A stretch of DNA of 64,000 nucleotides from Neocallimastix lanati (nom. inval.) (Eukaryota; Neocallimastigomycota; Neocallimastigomycetes; Neocallimastigales; Neocallimastigaceae), in contig JACVTC010000091.1 in NCBI GenBank assembly GCA_016946835.1, forward strand, positions 229,501 through 293,500, given 5' to 3'. The translations under genes were made by a program, and so were the position numbers. Each line of letters starts with the position of its first letter. Position 1 is the stretch's first letter. The notes under the pieces were generated by a model. It made no database searches. It had not been told where the DNA came from and saw nothing but the letters and a program-made list of their open reading frames with translations. Positions 12,933 to 24,330 of this stretch are shown here, one piece after another.

Positions 12933-13699
12933 AGTGAAAAATAAGACTATAAAGACAATAGCGGGAACATCAAGAATTTGTCATAAAGTATTCTTCTTTG
13001 TTTGAGAAGAGAAAGCTCAAGTGGAAATGACGAAAATCAGTAATCATAAGAGAACAAATAAATTATAAAATCTTGCAGTTTACTTCTTTTAATATCTTAA
13101 CGTACTTTAAAATAACTCAGAATAAAAGAATGAGTTTTAATTATATAATTACATACTGGATAAAAAAAAATTGATAAAATTCTAACTTTGTATATATAGA
13201 ACTCACAAATAAATTGTAAAAAAAAAAAAAAAAAAAAGGATTATTAAATTAGAAAATTGTCTATGAAAAAATTTAATAAAAATAAAATAAAATAAAACTA
13301 TTATAACTTATGGGTACAAATAATGTGAAATATATTTAATATAAGTTAAACAAAGTGCTTTATACATAATCATTATAGGTTAGATTTTCTAATGTAAGAA
13401 ATAAATTTATTTTTAAAAAAATTTATTATATTATTAATTCTAGATTATTCAACAAAAATATTATTATTATATATACATGATGCATTATTATTCCATTAAT
13501 GATACTTTAATCCAAATTTAACCATTATAATATATGTATAAAAAATTTCATAAATAAAAATATGTATTCGATATGTTCTATTGTTATTATTTTTATTATT
13601 TATTTATTTATTTATTTATTTTCAATATTATTTAAATAATTTTATATAATAATATATATATGCTATTATAGTAATGAAAATTTTATTAAATGATAAATC

Positions 13700-14300
13700 C
13701 AACATGGCGAATATATAGCTAAAATGAAAAAATATTATTTATTATATACAAATGAGGAAATGAAAACTTAAAAAAATAAAATTAAATATAAGGAAGATAA
13801 AAATCAAAAAGACAAAGATGATAACATTGTCGTTATCGGTTAAGACAATCTCCATTCAAGATCAACAATAGAAATAGCCTAAAGAAGTAGAAAAACATTT
13901 TTCTTGCTGTTTTGGTTTTTATAGTTGTTATAATCGTCACTGTTTTTCTTTTTCACCATTTGGATAACTTTCAAATTCAAATATCAAAGGTTTAGTTAGA
14001 TTTTTCACAATTATCCCACTGACAGACATTGCTACCGCAACTAGAATTCTATATTCATTCGTAACTACGTTACCAATTTACCAATGATAGATTTATCAAT
14101 TTGGTATCTTTCTTTCTCAATGGACTGTTAAGTATTGTCATTGTGAACATAATGAATTTGAATATTAGCACTATTATTGATACTAACAGGATTAATATTC
14201 ATCATAGAGCTATCGAATTTACTGGTGAGGATCATGACATATCACTTAAATTAGTCAATAATTATTTTTGTTTTTGTGAATGGATTTTGAAAATTTGAGC
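13700..14300 (+). pseudogene. Decayed coding region with one membrane-segment-like stretch
   Basis: The base composition is clearly less AT-rich than the flanks. At 13891-13995 a frame between two stops encodes a hydrophobic run, IFLAVLVFIVVIIVTVFLF, followed by a polar segment, which looks like a single transmembrane anchor. A 65-codon frame at 14101-14298 follows in another frame (start FFLNGLLSIVIVNIMNLNI). Frames are repeatedly interrupted, so if this was a gene it is broken. No family is recognised. Confidence 0.3.
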
Positions 14301-14857
14301 GTTATCACACTTACTTTAAAAAAAAATTACCAAAAAAGTTTTTTTTTGTTTTATTTTTTTGATTACTAAATTTTTTTTCTGTATATTTGGTTTTTGGAGT
14401 ATTCTATAACCTAAACGAAACACTGTAAAAATAATAAAGGGCTTTGTTCTATTTTAATTTTATTTTATTTTATTTTGTTTTTTTATTTTAATTTTTTTCA
14501 ACTTAAAATATAATTAATATACTAAAATGTAATAATTATAGTATATAATATGCACTAAAAGTAATTAATTATTATAATAAAAAATTATTTTTATTCAATA
14601 TTATTCTTATTTTCATCTTAATATGAATAATGCATTTTTTTAAAATATACTATAAATTATTAATATTCAATAATTTCATGTAATTATATTAATTGTTTTA
14701 TTTTTTTTTTTTTTAAAGCAAATGTATTTTATTATATTATAATTAAATGCAATAATTTAATATATAGAGTCGGTAAGGAGATATATTTAATATATTAATT
14801 CATTTATATGTCATGTAAGAAATAATTTTACCCGTAAGATATTATATTCATTTGTTC

Positions 14858-14888
<31 letters not shown>

Positions 14889-16969
14889 AAAAAAAAAGGA
14901 TAAAAGGAATTTTTATAATTATATATATATATAATTTTTATATTATTGTTATTTTAAATTATATTTATATAATTTATACATTATTTATCCTAATGACGCT
15001 ATATTATTTATATATAGGGTAAAGCAAAATTGTGAGATTGCTAAATATCATATGATAAATAATATGATGAGCATTAAATGAGATTATAATGTTTAAATAA
15101 AATTATGTTTAAAATAAAGCCTTAAAAAATAATATTTGATACAAATAATTTAATGATTAGTTAATTTATGGTTCATGAAAAAAATAAAAATTACAAATTA
15201 TAAATTAAATTTGTACAAGTACTAATAATTGTTAGTTAGAATATATGAATAATAATAATAATAATAATAATAATTATAATTATAATAATAATTATAATAA
15301 TGATATTTATATGATAATACTATAAAAAATCAAAAACAATGTATTTATTTATTTATATATCTATAAAATTTATTATTCTATATTTATTATATATATATAT
15401 TGCAAGAGAATTTTGTTTTGAATAATGATTATATATATATATCATTATTATTTTTTTTTTACTATAAAAAATATAAATAAATAAAAAAAAAATAGAGCTT
15501 ATAAGATATTGTTTTATGGTTTCCAATATTGAATTAAAAAATTACAAATATTTATAATTATTACCCTTTAGAAGAATGTTTAGTTAATTAGGTTTTTAAT
15601 AGTTTAATTTTTTTATTAATGTATAATAATTATTAATATATAATTATTTATTAATTTATATGTATAATTATTTATATATTTCTATATATAATACCATTAT
15701 AATTAAAATTAAAATAAAATTTTGAAAAAAAAAATTTTTTTTATTACATAATATATTAATAAAAAATAAAAAATAAAAATAAAATTAAATTGCTAAGTTC
15801 AATTAATTTAAAAATTAAATAATGTTATTTTTTTTTTAATTTAATTATTTCGATACAAAGTTTCATATATATATATATTAGTATAATAACCACAACTTTA
15901 AAAAAAAGACAAGTACTATTGTTATTTAATTATATTTTATTTAAAATACTAAAATATAAAATATATTAATTTATAATTCTTTCCAAATTCAAGTCTCTAA
16001 TATAAGTTTTTTTTTTTTTTTTTTTTTTTTTTAATTGTTACTACTTTTTATACATAGATATATAATTATTTTATTAATAGTGTATTTTTTTTTCCATATT
16101 TAACTTTAGAAAAAAAATTTGTTTGAAATGGATTTATTAATATTAGTTTGCTCTTATTTAAATAATATTATATTACTAAAAGGGAGAGTTTTATTATTAT
16201 GATTGATGATTGTTTTTGAGTTTTATATAATTATAATATTTATATTTATATTTATATTTTTATAACATTTATATTTTATATTTTTATTTAATAATAATAC
16301 TGTAAAATTCCTTTTCTATTTTGTTTTATTGTATTATATAATAATATTTTTTTTTTCTTTTCTTTTAAATTTGATGAAATTGATTTAACTATAAATTTGT
16401 TAATTATCAAAAATATATATATAAGTAGTACCAATAAATTTTTATGGCATGAATATATCAAATAATTTTCTAATAGTTTACCAATAGAATTATATTGAAA
16501 AATATTTAGTTCAGTTTGAACCAATAAAATTTACTTTTTATTCTATAATAAAATTTTTAAAAATTCGGAAAAATTAAATAAGAATTTAAAAACTATCATT
16601 TTTATATTTTATAATTATTTTAATTTTTTTTTTATTTATTATTTTAAAAGATATTTAATATATATTATTTTACTTTTTTTTTATGAATAATATATTTAAA
16701 TAATGAATATTTATTAAAAACATATATTATATTTTGATTATATTATTAGATAAATAATAATAATAATAATTTCTAAAAATACTGTTCAAAATTTTCATAT
16801 AAAAGAGCTGATTTAATCCCTTTTTTTTTTTCTTCAACAATTTTATATACAAATAAAATTTTAATACTGTTTTTAATTAACTAAATGATTCAAAACGTTA
16901 AACAACAAACTAATTTACACTTATTTTTATTACTTATTTTTATATTTTTAACACTATTTATAAAGAAAA
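14301..16969. other. AT-rich intergenic spacer before the ankyrin gene
   Basis: Plain AT sequence with simple repeats: TTTA near 14856-14885, AAT/ATA near 15249-15300, and a T-run near 16009-16032. No coding-like or RNA-like signal is seen. The promoter of the ankyrin gene should lie at its right end. Confidence 0.5.
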
Positions 16970-19900
16970 ATGACTAATAATTTTGAACCAAGAATTTTAT
17001 TAAATAATTTAATTACCAAGAAAAATATAACTGAATTTGAAAGTTATATTAAGGAAAATGCTTCGAGATTGAAGGAGTTGAATAATGAACATTTTGATAT
17101 TCTAATTTTTTCGATTGAAGTTGGAGCTTCCTTAGAAACTCTCAAATTTATTATCAATGAAGGTTTATATAATACCTTAAATTATACTATTGTTGAACAA
17201 GAGAATAATAATGTTCAAAGACTTACCTATGGAAACGTCAAGACTCCACTACTTGCTGCTATTAGTTCTGAAAATTTTGAGGTTGCCAATTTATTAATTA
17301 AACATAAGGCCGATATTAACTATAGAATAACTGATTTTAATGATAATGTCATGAATATTATTTCTTATTTATGTACTTATCATTTTCTTAATTATAAAAA
17401 GTTAAACTATATTTTGAATCATGGATTTAATATAAAGAGCGTTACCACAAATTTAATAACGGATATAATAAAATACAAGAAAGAAATAAAGAATGATCTC
17501 TTAGAGTCTATATTTCATCATTATGTTTTTGACACTGATTTCATTTTAAGTCTCTTACATACTTATAAGAATCAACGGGTATTATCCAATGATCAATTAA
17601 ACTATATGATAACAAAGGAAAAAAGTAAAATTGAAATTAATAATATCATGTACGATTATGCCCTAAAGAATAGTTATTACAAAAATAATGATGCTCTCTA
17701 TATACTCTTCGTTTATGATAGCAATAAAGAATCTAAAATATTTGAAAGAGTTCAGCAATATCATATTATAGAAATTGCAATTGAAAAGAATGATTATTAT
17801 CTCGTTAAAAAAATATTGAATTATATTTCTTGGGATAAAGTTCAACATATTGATTTTGAAAGTATCATTATTAAGGCTATAGAAGGAGAAAAGTATGATA
17901 TTGTGAAACTTTTAATTGAATTTCTTCAAAAACAACCTTCATTTGATTTTAATACACTTAATTTCGAAGAAATATTATTAGTAGCCAATCAAACAAGAAA
18001 TGTGAATATTATGTTACTTCTTATTGATACCTTATTAGGATTTAAGAAAGATATAAATTTAACCTTTAAGGAAATCATTATTTTAACCGACTTTTATCAT
18101 TATATTAATAACTCCTCTTTCAAGAAAAATAATGGAAATACGAATATTAAGATAATTCAATTTCTTATGAAAACTTTATTAAGTCATTCCCCGTTAAACA
18201 TTACTCAAAATATCACACTTGAAAACATTTTATTTATGGCTAGTTTCCATGGGAACATGGATAACTTGAAACTTCTCATTCGCCATTCCCTAAATTCAAA
18301 ATCTATTGACTTTTCAAGTATTAAATATAATGGATTAGAAGAAAGTCGTCAGTACATAAAAAAGAATAGAATAAGTATTATCAATTTATATATTGAAAAT
18401 GTTATCAGTACCTTATTAAATAATGAAAACCAATTAAATGATGCTTTAATACAAAAATGGTTAGTCCCATATTTAACATCCATTTTAAATATTGCAGTAA
18501 AATTAGGAAACATAAAGGTCATTAAAAATATTTTAGAAAATGAAACTTTATCATCTTTTGTTAATATTAACGCTGAAGATAACAATAAGGATTATCCTTT
18601 AAAGGTTGCCTTCTATTCTAAGAACGAAGAAATATTTGATTATTTATTAACAAAGGGTGCTGATTACAATAAAGAATATACGGAAAGTGTTTCTCTTTTG
18701 AAGTATGCTATTCAAAACAGAAACTACCTAAGTCTTAAATATTTATTGAAAAGATCTATTAATGTTGAAGAAAAAGATGTCATCAATTATCGCTATCCCT
18801 TCCCATTGATGAAAGCCATCTGCCATAATGAATATAATGAGGTCTATTCTATTCTTATTAAAAATAATTATAGATTAGATGGTTATTCCTACATGAGTAT
18901 GACTATTGATTATTCCAAGTGCCCATTCACTCCATTGATTCTTTCCTACCTATTAAATCATGAAAGTATCTTTAAGCTCTTAATTCAATATTCAAATATT
19001 AATGATTTAGATTTTTATGGATACAGTCTTTTACATTATGCTATTATTAAGGAAGATTTACAAACCATTAATTATTTAATTAATCGTGAAGCCAATGTTA
19101 ATTATAAGGAAAATACATTGAAGTATGGTCATTCTGCTTTAGATATTGCTATAGCCATTGGTAATAAGGATATTTTCTTTGCTATACTTAGTAGTAAAAA
19201 TATATTATTCAATATTAGAAATAATAGAGGGGATTTACCACTTTCTACCATTATAATGAGTAATAATTTTACCACTGAAGATAAAAAAGAAATGATAAAA
19301 AGCATTATTGAAAAGGGATCCTATATTAATAATTTTGTTGACGTCAATATTCCATTAAAAAATGCAATTCAAAAGAACTACTTGCCGTTAGTTGAACTCC
19401 TTGTTGATAATGGAGCCAATACCAATTATATTTATGAAAAAGATGAGGGACGCACACCATTAGTATATGCAGTAGAAGCTAAATCCTTACCAATGGTTAA
19501 ATATTTAGTTGGAAAGGGAGCAGATGTTAATTATGTATTACCAAAAGAACATGATTATATAAAAGAAACCGTACTTTTACGTTCTATTGAAATTGGGGAA
19601 TTGAATGTTTTTGAATATTTATTAGAAAAGAATGCTGCCATTAGTTTTGATAACGAATATGAAAATTATTATTTAATTCAAACTATTGATAAAAGTGGAA
19701 AAACAGATATATTTGAGTATTTAGTTAAACATGATTTAAATTGTTTCTCCAGCAACATCATAAAAAGTATTATATCATTAAATCAACTAGATTTATTAAA
19801 AATATTATTATCCCAAAGTTTCAATCATAACATTAATAGAAAAGATAAAAATGGTGATACTCCATTAGCCTTTGCAATTCAATATAGTAATGAATATTTA

Positions 19901-20044
19901 ATGGATTATTTAATTCATTGGGGAGCAGACGTTCATTCTAAAAACAATAAAGGAGAAAGTATATTTGACATTAGTTATAAATATTCGTATAAACTTCGTG
20001 GTCAAACAATTTATAAAAAAATAAAAAGCATTTTAAGCAACTAA
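16970..20044 (+). CDS. Large ankyrin-repeat protein, single exon, 1024 aa
   Basis: One uninterrupted frame, starting at the first ATG after a long AT leader; no upstream in-frame ATG is closer. The ends are rich in ankyrin repeats with the TPL-A-A....LL..GAD-N pattern. Examples start at residues 91 (KTPLLAAI), 541 (DYPLKVAFYSK, then LLTKGADYN), about 684 (YSLLHYAIIKED), 827 (GRTPLVYAVEA, then LVGKGADVNYV) and 962 (GDTPLAFAIQ, then LIHWGADVHSKN). The middle third (about 130-530) is a series of degenerate helical pairs that look like diverged repeats. There is no signal peptide, membrane segment or C-terminal enzymatic domain. Ankyrin repeats mediate protein binding; the partner cannot be told. 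Compact long intronless ankyrin proteins are often found as expanded families in gut fungi and protists. It is less AT-rich than its flanks, and intact. Confidence 0.88.
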   Translation: MTNNFEPRILLNNLITKKNITEFESYIKENASRLKELNNEHFDILIFSIEVGASLETLKFIINEGLYNTLNYTIVEQENNNVQRLTYGNVKTPLLAAISSENFEVANLLIKHKADINYRITDFNDNVMNIISYLCTYHFLNYKKLNYILNHGFNIKSVTTNLITDIIKYKKEIKNDLLESIFHHYVFDTDFILSLLHTYKNQRVLSNDQLNYMITKEKSKIEINNIMYDYALKNSYYKNNDALYILFVYDSNKESKIFERVQQYHIIEIAIEKNDYYLVKKILNYISWDKVQHIDFESIIIKAIEGEKYDIVKLLIEFLQKQPSFDFNTLNFEEILLVANQTRNVNIMLLLIDTLLGFKKDINLTFKEIIILTDFYHYINNSSFKKNNGNTNIKIIQFLMKTLLSHSPLNITQNITLENILFMASFHGNMDNLKLLIRHSLNSKSIDFSSIKYNGLEESRQYIKKNRISIINLYIENVISTLLNNENQLNDALIQKWLVPYLTSILNIAVKLGNIKVIKNILENETLSSFVNINAEDNNKDYPLKVAFYSKNEEIFDYLLTKGADYNKEYTESVSLLKYAIQNRNYLSLKYLLKRSINVEEKDVINYRYPFPLMKAICHNEYNEVYSILIKNNYRLDGYSYMSMTIDYSKCPFTPLILSYLLNHESIFKLLIQYSNINDLDFYGYSLLHYAIIKEDLQTINYLINREANVNYKENTLKYGHSALDIAIAIGNKDIFFAILSSKNILFNIRNNRGDLPLSTIIMSNNFTTEDKKEMIKSIIEKGSYINNFVDVNIPLKNAIQKNYLPLVELLVDNGANTNYIYEKDEGRTPLVYAVEAKSLPMVKYLVGKGADVNYVLPKEHDYIKETVLLRSIEIGELNVFEYLLEKNAAISFDNEYENYYLIQTIDKSGKTDIFEYLVKHDLNCFSSNIIKSIISLNQLDLLKILLSQSFNHNINRKDKNGDTPLAFAIQYSNEYLMDYLIHWGADVHSKNNKGESIFDISYKYSYKLRGQTIYKKIKSILSN

Positions 20045-21259
20045 ATAAATTTAATAATAAAATGAAAGGAAGATTAAAGATAGAAAAAAAGCAATTGATA
20101 TATATATATATCAATTACTTTTTTTTGCTAATATATATATATATATATTAACAAAAAAATTTTTTTTTATCTATTATATATATACAATATAATAATCTTT
20201 TAAAAAAATAAAATACAACAAAATAATATATATATATATATTTATTTTTCTATTTCAATTAATATATTTCTATTAATTATTAATAATAAAACCTTAATAT
20301 TACATATCTTAGTATTTTATGTTTTTATATTTACAATTATCATTTATATATAATTGTAATAAAAAATAAATTATAAATTATAAAGAATGTGATTACATTA
20401 TATTTTTTTTAATTCTTTTCTTTTTTTTAGTTTTTTTTTTATTTTTACAAAAAATTTTTGATTTTTTGAATAAAATAGGAAATAAAATATAAAATAATAA
20501 CATCATTAAAAATATAATTATTTATATGCAAAAATAATAAATAATAAATCGTTATATAATATTAACATTAAATATGTAATAAATATTAAATTAATAAAAA
20601 AAAAATAATAACATTGAAAGTATATAGCAAAAAAAAAAAAAAAAAAAAAAAAAAAGAGAGAATAAAACAGAAAGAACAATAATACATTAAAATAGAAATA
20701 AGCTAATAATAATATAAAAATAATTATTAAGCAACATTAATAATTATAAACGACATTAAACCAAAAATATAATAATTTAAAAAAATTTTTTTTCTTTTTT
20801 TATTTAGTCTATAAGAAAATACTAATAATAATAATTAAAAAAATAATATAATAATAAAAATAATAAAAAAATAAAAAAAGTATAAATAATTAAATAAAAA
20901 AAATATAAATAATAAATAATAAAAAAATAAATAAATAAATAAAAAAGTATTAATAATGGAAGTAATAAAAATAAGAAATTGAATAATAGAATTATTCAAA
21001 AAATAATAAATATAATAAAATTATAAAAAAAATATTAATAAAATAAAAAAACAAAATAAAATAAAAATAAAAACTAAATAAAATGATAATAAATATATTA
21101 TTATTAATTATTAATAATTAAGTATTAAGTATTTGTTATTTAGTAAAAATTATTGAGATATATAATTATTGAATATATAAAAAATTTTTTTCTTTTTTTT
21201 TATTTTTTATTTATTAGAAAATATATTTTATAAGTTTAATTTGATATATAGTAAATTTC

Positions 21260-21290
<31 letters not shown>

Positions 21291-21394
21291 AATAAAATTA
21301 ATTAATTACATTAATTTTATCTCAAATACTTTCATTCTTGTATTATTTTAATTATTATGAAGGAAAAATATTTTAATGAATTTTAATACTTATA
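20045..21394. other. AT-rich spacer downstream of the ankyrin gene
   Basis: It opens with a short dyad at 20092-20126 (CAATTGATA, TA repeat, TATCAATT) 50 bases past the stop, which could help 3'-end formation, although this is speculative. The rest is A- and T-run-rich sequence with no gene. Confidence 0.45.
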
Positions 21395-21955
21395 TAAATT
21401 TATTTATTTTTATTAATTTATTCATTTTTATTTATTTATTATTAAATTTTATTTATTTATTAAATTTTATTTATTTATTATTAATTTTTATTATTTCTTT
21501 AAATAATATTATGACATAGTTATTTTATAATTTATAATAAATAAAAAAAAAAATTTCTTTAAATAATTTAATTGTAATAAAAAAGAAAAATATAATTAAT
21601 AATTGTTTTTGTTTTAAATTATAAAAATAATATTTATTATTAATTTACTTTGTAAAGTTTTATAAATTTCTTAGTAAATTTATTTATTTTTATTAATTTA
21701 TTCATTTTTATTTATTTATTATTAAATTTTATTTATTTATTAAATTTTATTTATTTATTATTAATTTTTATTATTTCTTTAAATAATATTATGACATAGT
21801 TATTTTATAATTTATAATAAATAAAAAAAAAATTTCTTTAAATAATTTAATTGTAATAAAAAAGAAAAATATGTCATAATTAATAATTGTTTTTGTTTTA
21901 AATTATAAAAATAATATTTATTATTAATTTACTTTGTAAAGTTTTATAAATTTCT
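21395..21955. repeat. 280-bp tandem direct duplication
   Basis: The stretch 21395-21674 recurs almost base for base at 21675-21955, with the same TTCATTTTTA landmark at 21421 and 21701 (period 280). The shared interior contains the rare word ATTATGACATAGTTATT, which makes chance AT similarity unlikely. The few differences include a short TGTC insertion in the second copy. It has no coding content. Confidence 0.85.
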
Positions 21956-22028
21956 TAAAGAAAAAGTTATATATATAATAGAGTTTTATTATTCCTATAA
22001 ATTTATATATTAATAATATTTATATATG

Positions 22029-22065
<37 letters not shown>

Positions 22066-22116
22066 ATTACTATTATTATTATTTTTTTTTTCCAATGTTA
22101 ATTTATTTATTTAAAT

Positions 22117-23891
22117 TTATTCTTCTCTCATGACTGGACCATGTTTAGAGTGAGTTGAATTGAAAGATTTTATTGATTCAGCTCTTGATCCAGTTCTTCT
22201 GTGTGGTTTTACTGGTATATTGATTTCTTCTATAAATTATAAAATGTTTATAATATTTTATAATAATAATAATAATAAAATTTTAAAAAATTTATAATTT
22301 TTCATAATAATAATAAAAAAAATTAAAAAAATTCATAATATTTAAGTATTACAGATGAAAAAAATGGACTTTTTTTTTTAATATTATTATTATTAAATAA
22401 ATAAATAATAAAATTTCAAATTTTTATTCTTTTTAATTAAAATATATATTATTCAAAAATAGAAATTAATTATTTTGACTTATAAACAAACTTAATAGAT
22501 TTTTTTTTTTTTTTTTTTTTTGTATATATATTTAATTGAATTAAGAATCTAGTCATTTATTATTATAATTATTATATTTCTTTTCAATTACCATCAACAT
22601 TTGGTTGGTAGGAATTATTAGCAGCCATCATGGCAACTTGTTGTGGGGTAAGAGGTTGAACTGATTGATGTGGCTGTTGTGGAGTAACCATTGGTGATGA
22701 ATGATTAGAAGTTGGTGGTGTGATATTAGCATTTTGTGGAACAGCTACTGATTGACGTAAGCCAGAAGAGACTATTGGCTTAGAGATAGCACCTTTTACT
22801 TCCATTAACTTATTAGTTCTCCAGGATTCATAGTAATAATCCTTAGTAAGTTGTTTTAAATCATTAATGTGAGTTTCAAGAAGGAAAGTCTTGACATCAC
22901 AGAAATCACAATGTTCTGGATTTTCAACATCAACAGTACCCCATGTATACTGACGACCGAGGATGTGTTTACCATCTTCTTCAATATATTCAATACCAAT
23001 ACGATCACCGACTTCGGTTTCTTCAGCATTGACTAAAACAAATGGGATCATATTTCTGAACATAGCATTTTGATCCTTAATATCTTGATCGTCATCTTCA
23101 TCATCATCGAACATATAAATTGGTAAATTATGTTCATCAATATCATTACGAATAGCCTTTTTAATTTTTTCTAATTGTTTAACAGTCATTAAATCTGCTT
23201 TACTAAGACATGGAACTAAGTTTACTCTTTCAGCTAACTTTTGAATAGTAATAATATCGATGGCAGTAAGACCATTGGCAACACTAGCAGTGGTAGCATC
23301 GATAAGGTAAAGACAGACATGAACTTGTGAATCTGGGAAACGACGGTTACGACGAACACGACTTTCTTCTAATAAATTAATTTCATATTGATTTTCAATG
23401 TAAAGAAGAATAGAAGTACACCATTCACCGACGATCTTTGGATCAAAATCAGAGGCATTCTTACTAATATTATGAATTGGAATTGGAAGACCTGGTGTGT
23501 CAATAAGTCTTAAATTAATTCTTTCACCATCTTCAACAATTTCTAAAATATCAGAAGCAACAGGTTTAACAATGTTTCTTGGTGGGAAATCAAAAGTTTC
23601 AATTTCTGGAGAAGCATTTAAGTCTTCTCTCATTTCTGGTGTAAGTGATATAGCGATTGAAGAATTTTCATCATCAATAATTTTTAAATCGTTGAATTGA
23701 TTTTCAATCTTCTTCTTCTTATCAGTTTTAGAAGTTTTATTTTTAATATTTAATGTATGTTGAAAAGTACGAATGAAACTTGATTTACCAGAAAGTGAAT
23801 GACCGGTGACCATAATATTAAATTGGTTGGCATTGTGACGTCTACGACCAAGAGTTAAACCACTAGCAATTGAATATCGTGATGAATCCAT
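22117..23891 (-). CDS. Septin-like GTPase, 2 exons, about 470 aa
   Basis: The main exon is 23891-22592, with a predicted last exon 22229-22117. Septins are GTP-binding proteins that build cortical filaments and rings. The sequence has P-loop GHSLSGKS (30-37), switch motif DTPG (131-134), G4 motif SKAD (230-233), and the septin-unique element with WGTVDVENPEHCDF, LLETHINDL and YYESWR (317-358). The tail has no coiled coil; it is Pro/Gln/Ser-rich. Read without splicing, the frame stops at 22584 after 435 aa. However, the last codons contain a GTAATT donor at 22591, and an acceptor at 22230 opens an in-phase exon, EEINIPVKPHRRTGSRAE and on to MREE, then stop. The spliced form is therefore favoured. 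The N-terminal insert (about 50-100) and divergence from core septins place it among septin-like paralogues. Orthology is not assigned. Confidence 0.85.
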
Positions 23892-23914
23892 ATTAAATTA
23901 ATAGTTTATACTAT

Positions 23915-24080
23915 ATATTATATAGAAAAAAATATATATTTGTATTTTAATTATATATTTTAATTAGTTTTTTTTCTTTATTGAAATTATTAATTACTAA
24001 ATATTATATAGAAAAATATATATATGTATTTTAATTATATATTTTAATTAGTTTATTTTCTTTATTGAAATTATTATTAA
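23915..24080. repeat. Tandem duplication of about 86 bp upstream of the septin-like gene
   Basis: The unit TATATAGAAAAA, then GTATTTTAATTATATATTTT, AATTAGTTT and CTTTATTGAAATTATTA occurs at about 23920-23990 and again at about 24005-24078 with few differences. It lies directly upstream of the start codon at 23891, so it duplicates part of the 5' UTR or promoter. Confidence 0.75.
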
Positions 24081-24296
24081 TAATAAATTTTTTAAAAACT
24101 TCAATTTTTTTTTATTGCTTGAAAGGAATATTTGTATAAATTCTTTTTTCAATATTATAAATAAATTTTTAATGTTTAAATTTATATTTAATTTTCATCA
24201 TTATTCCTCTATATTTTCCTTTTATTCGACTTTAATAAAGTTAATGCGGAAAATAAGAATTAAAAACTTTTTAAATATTCTGTATTTTCATAAATT

Positions 24297-24330
<34 letters not shown>

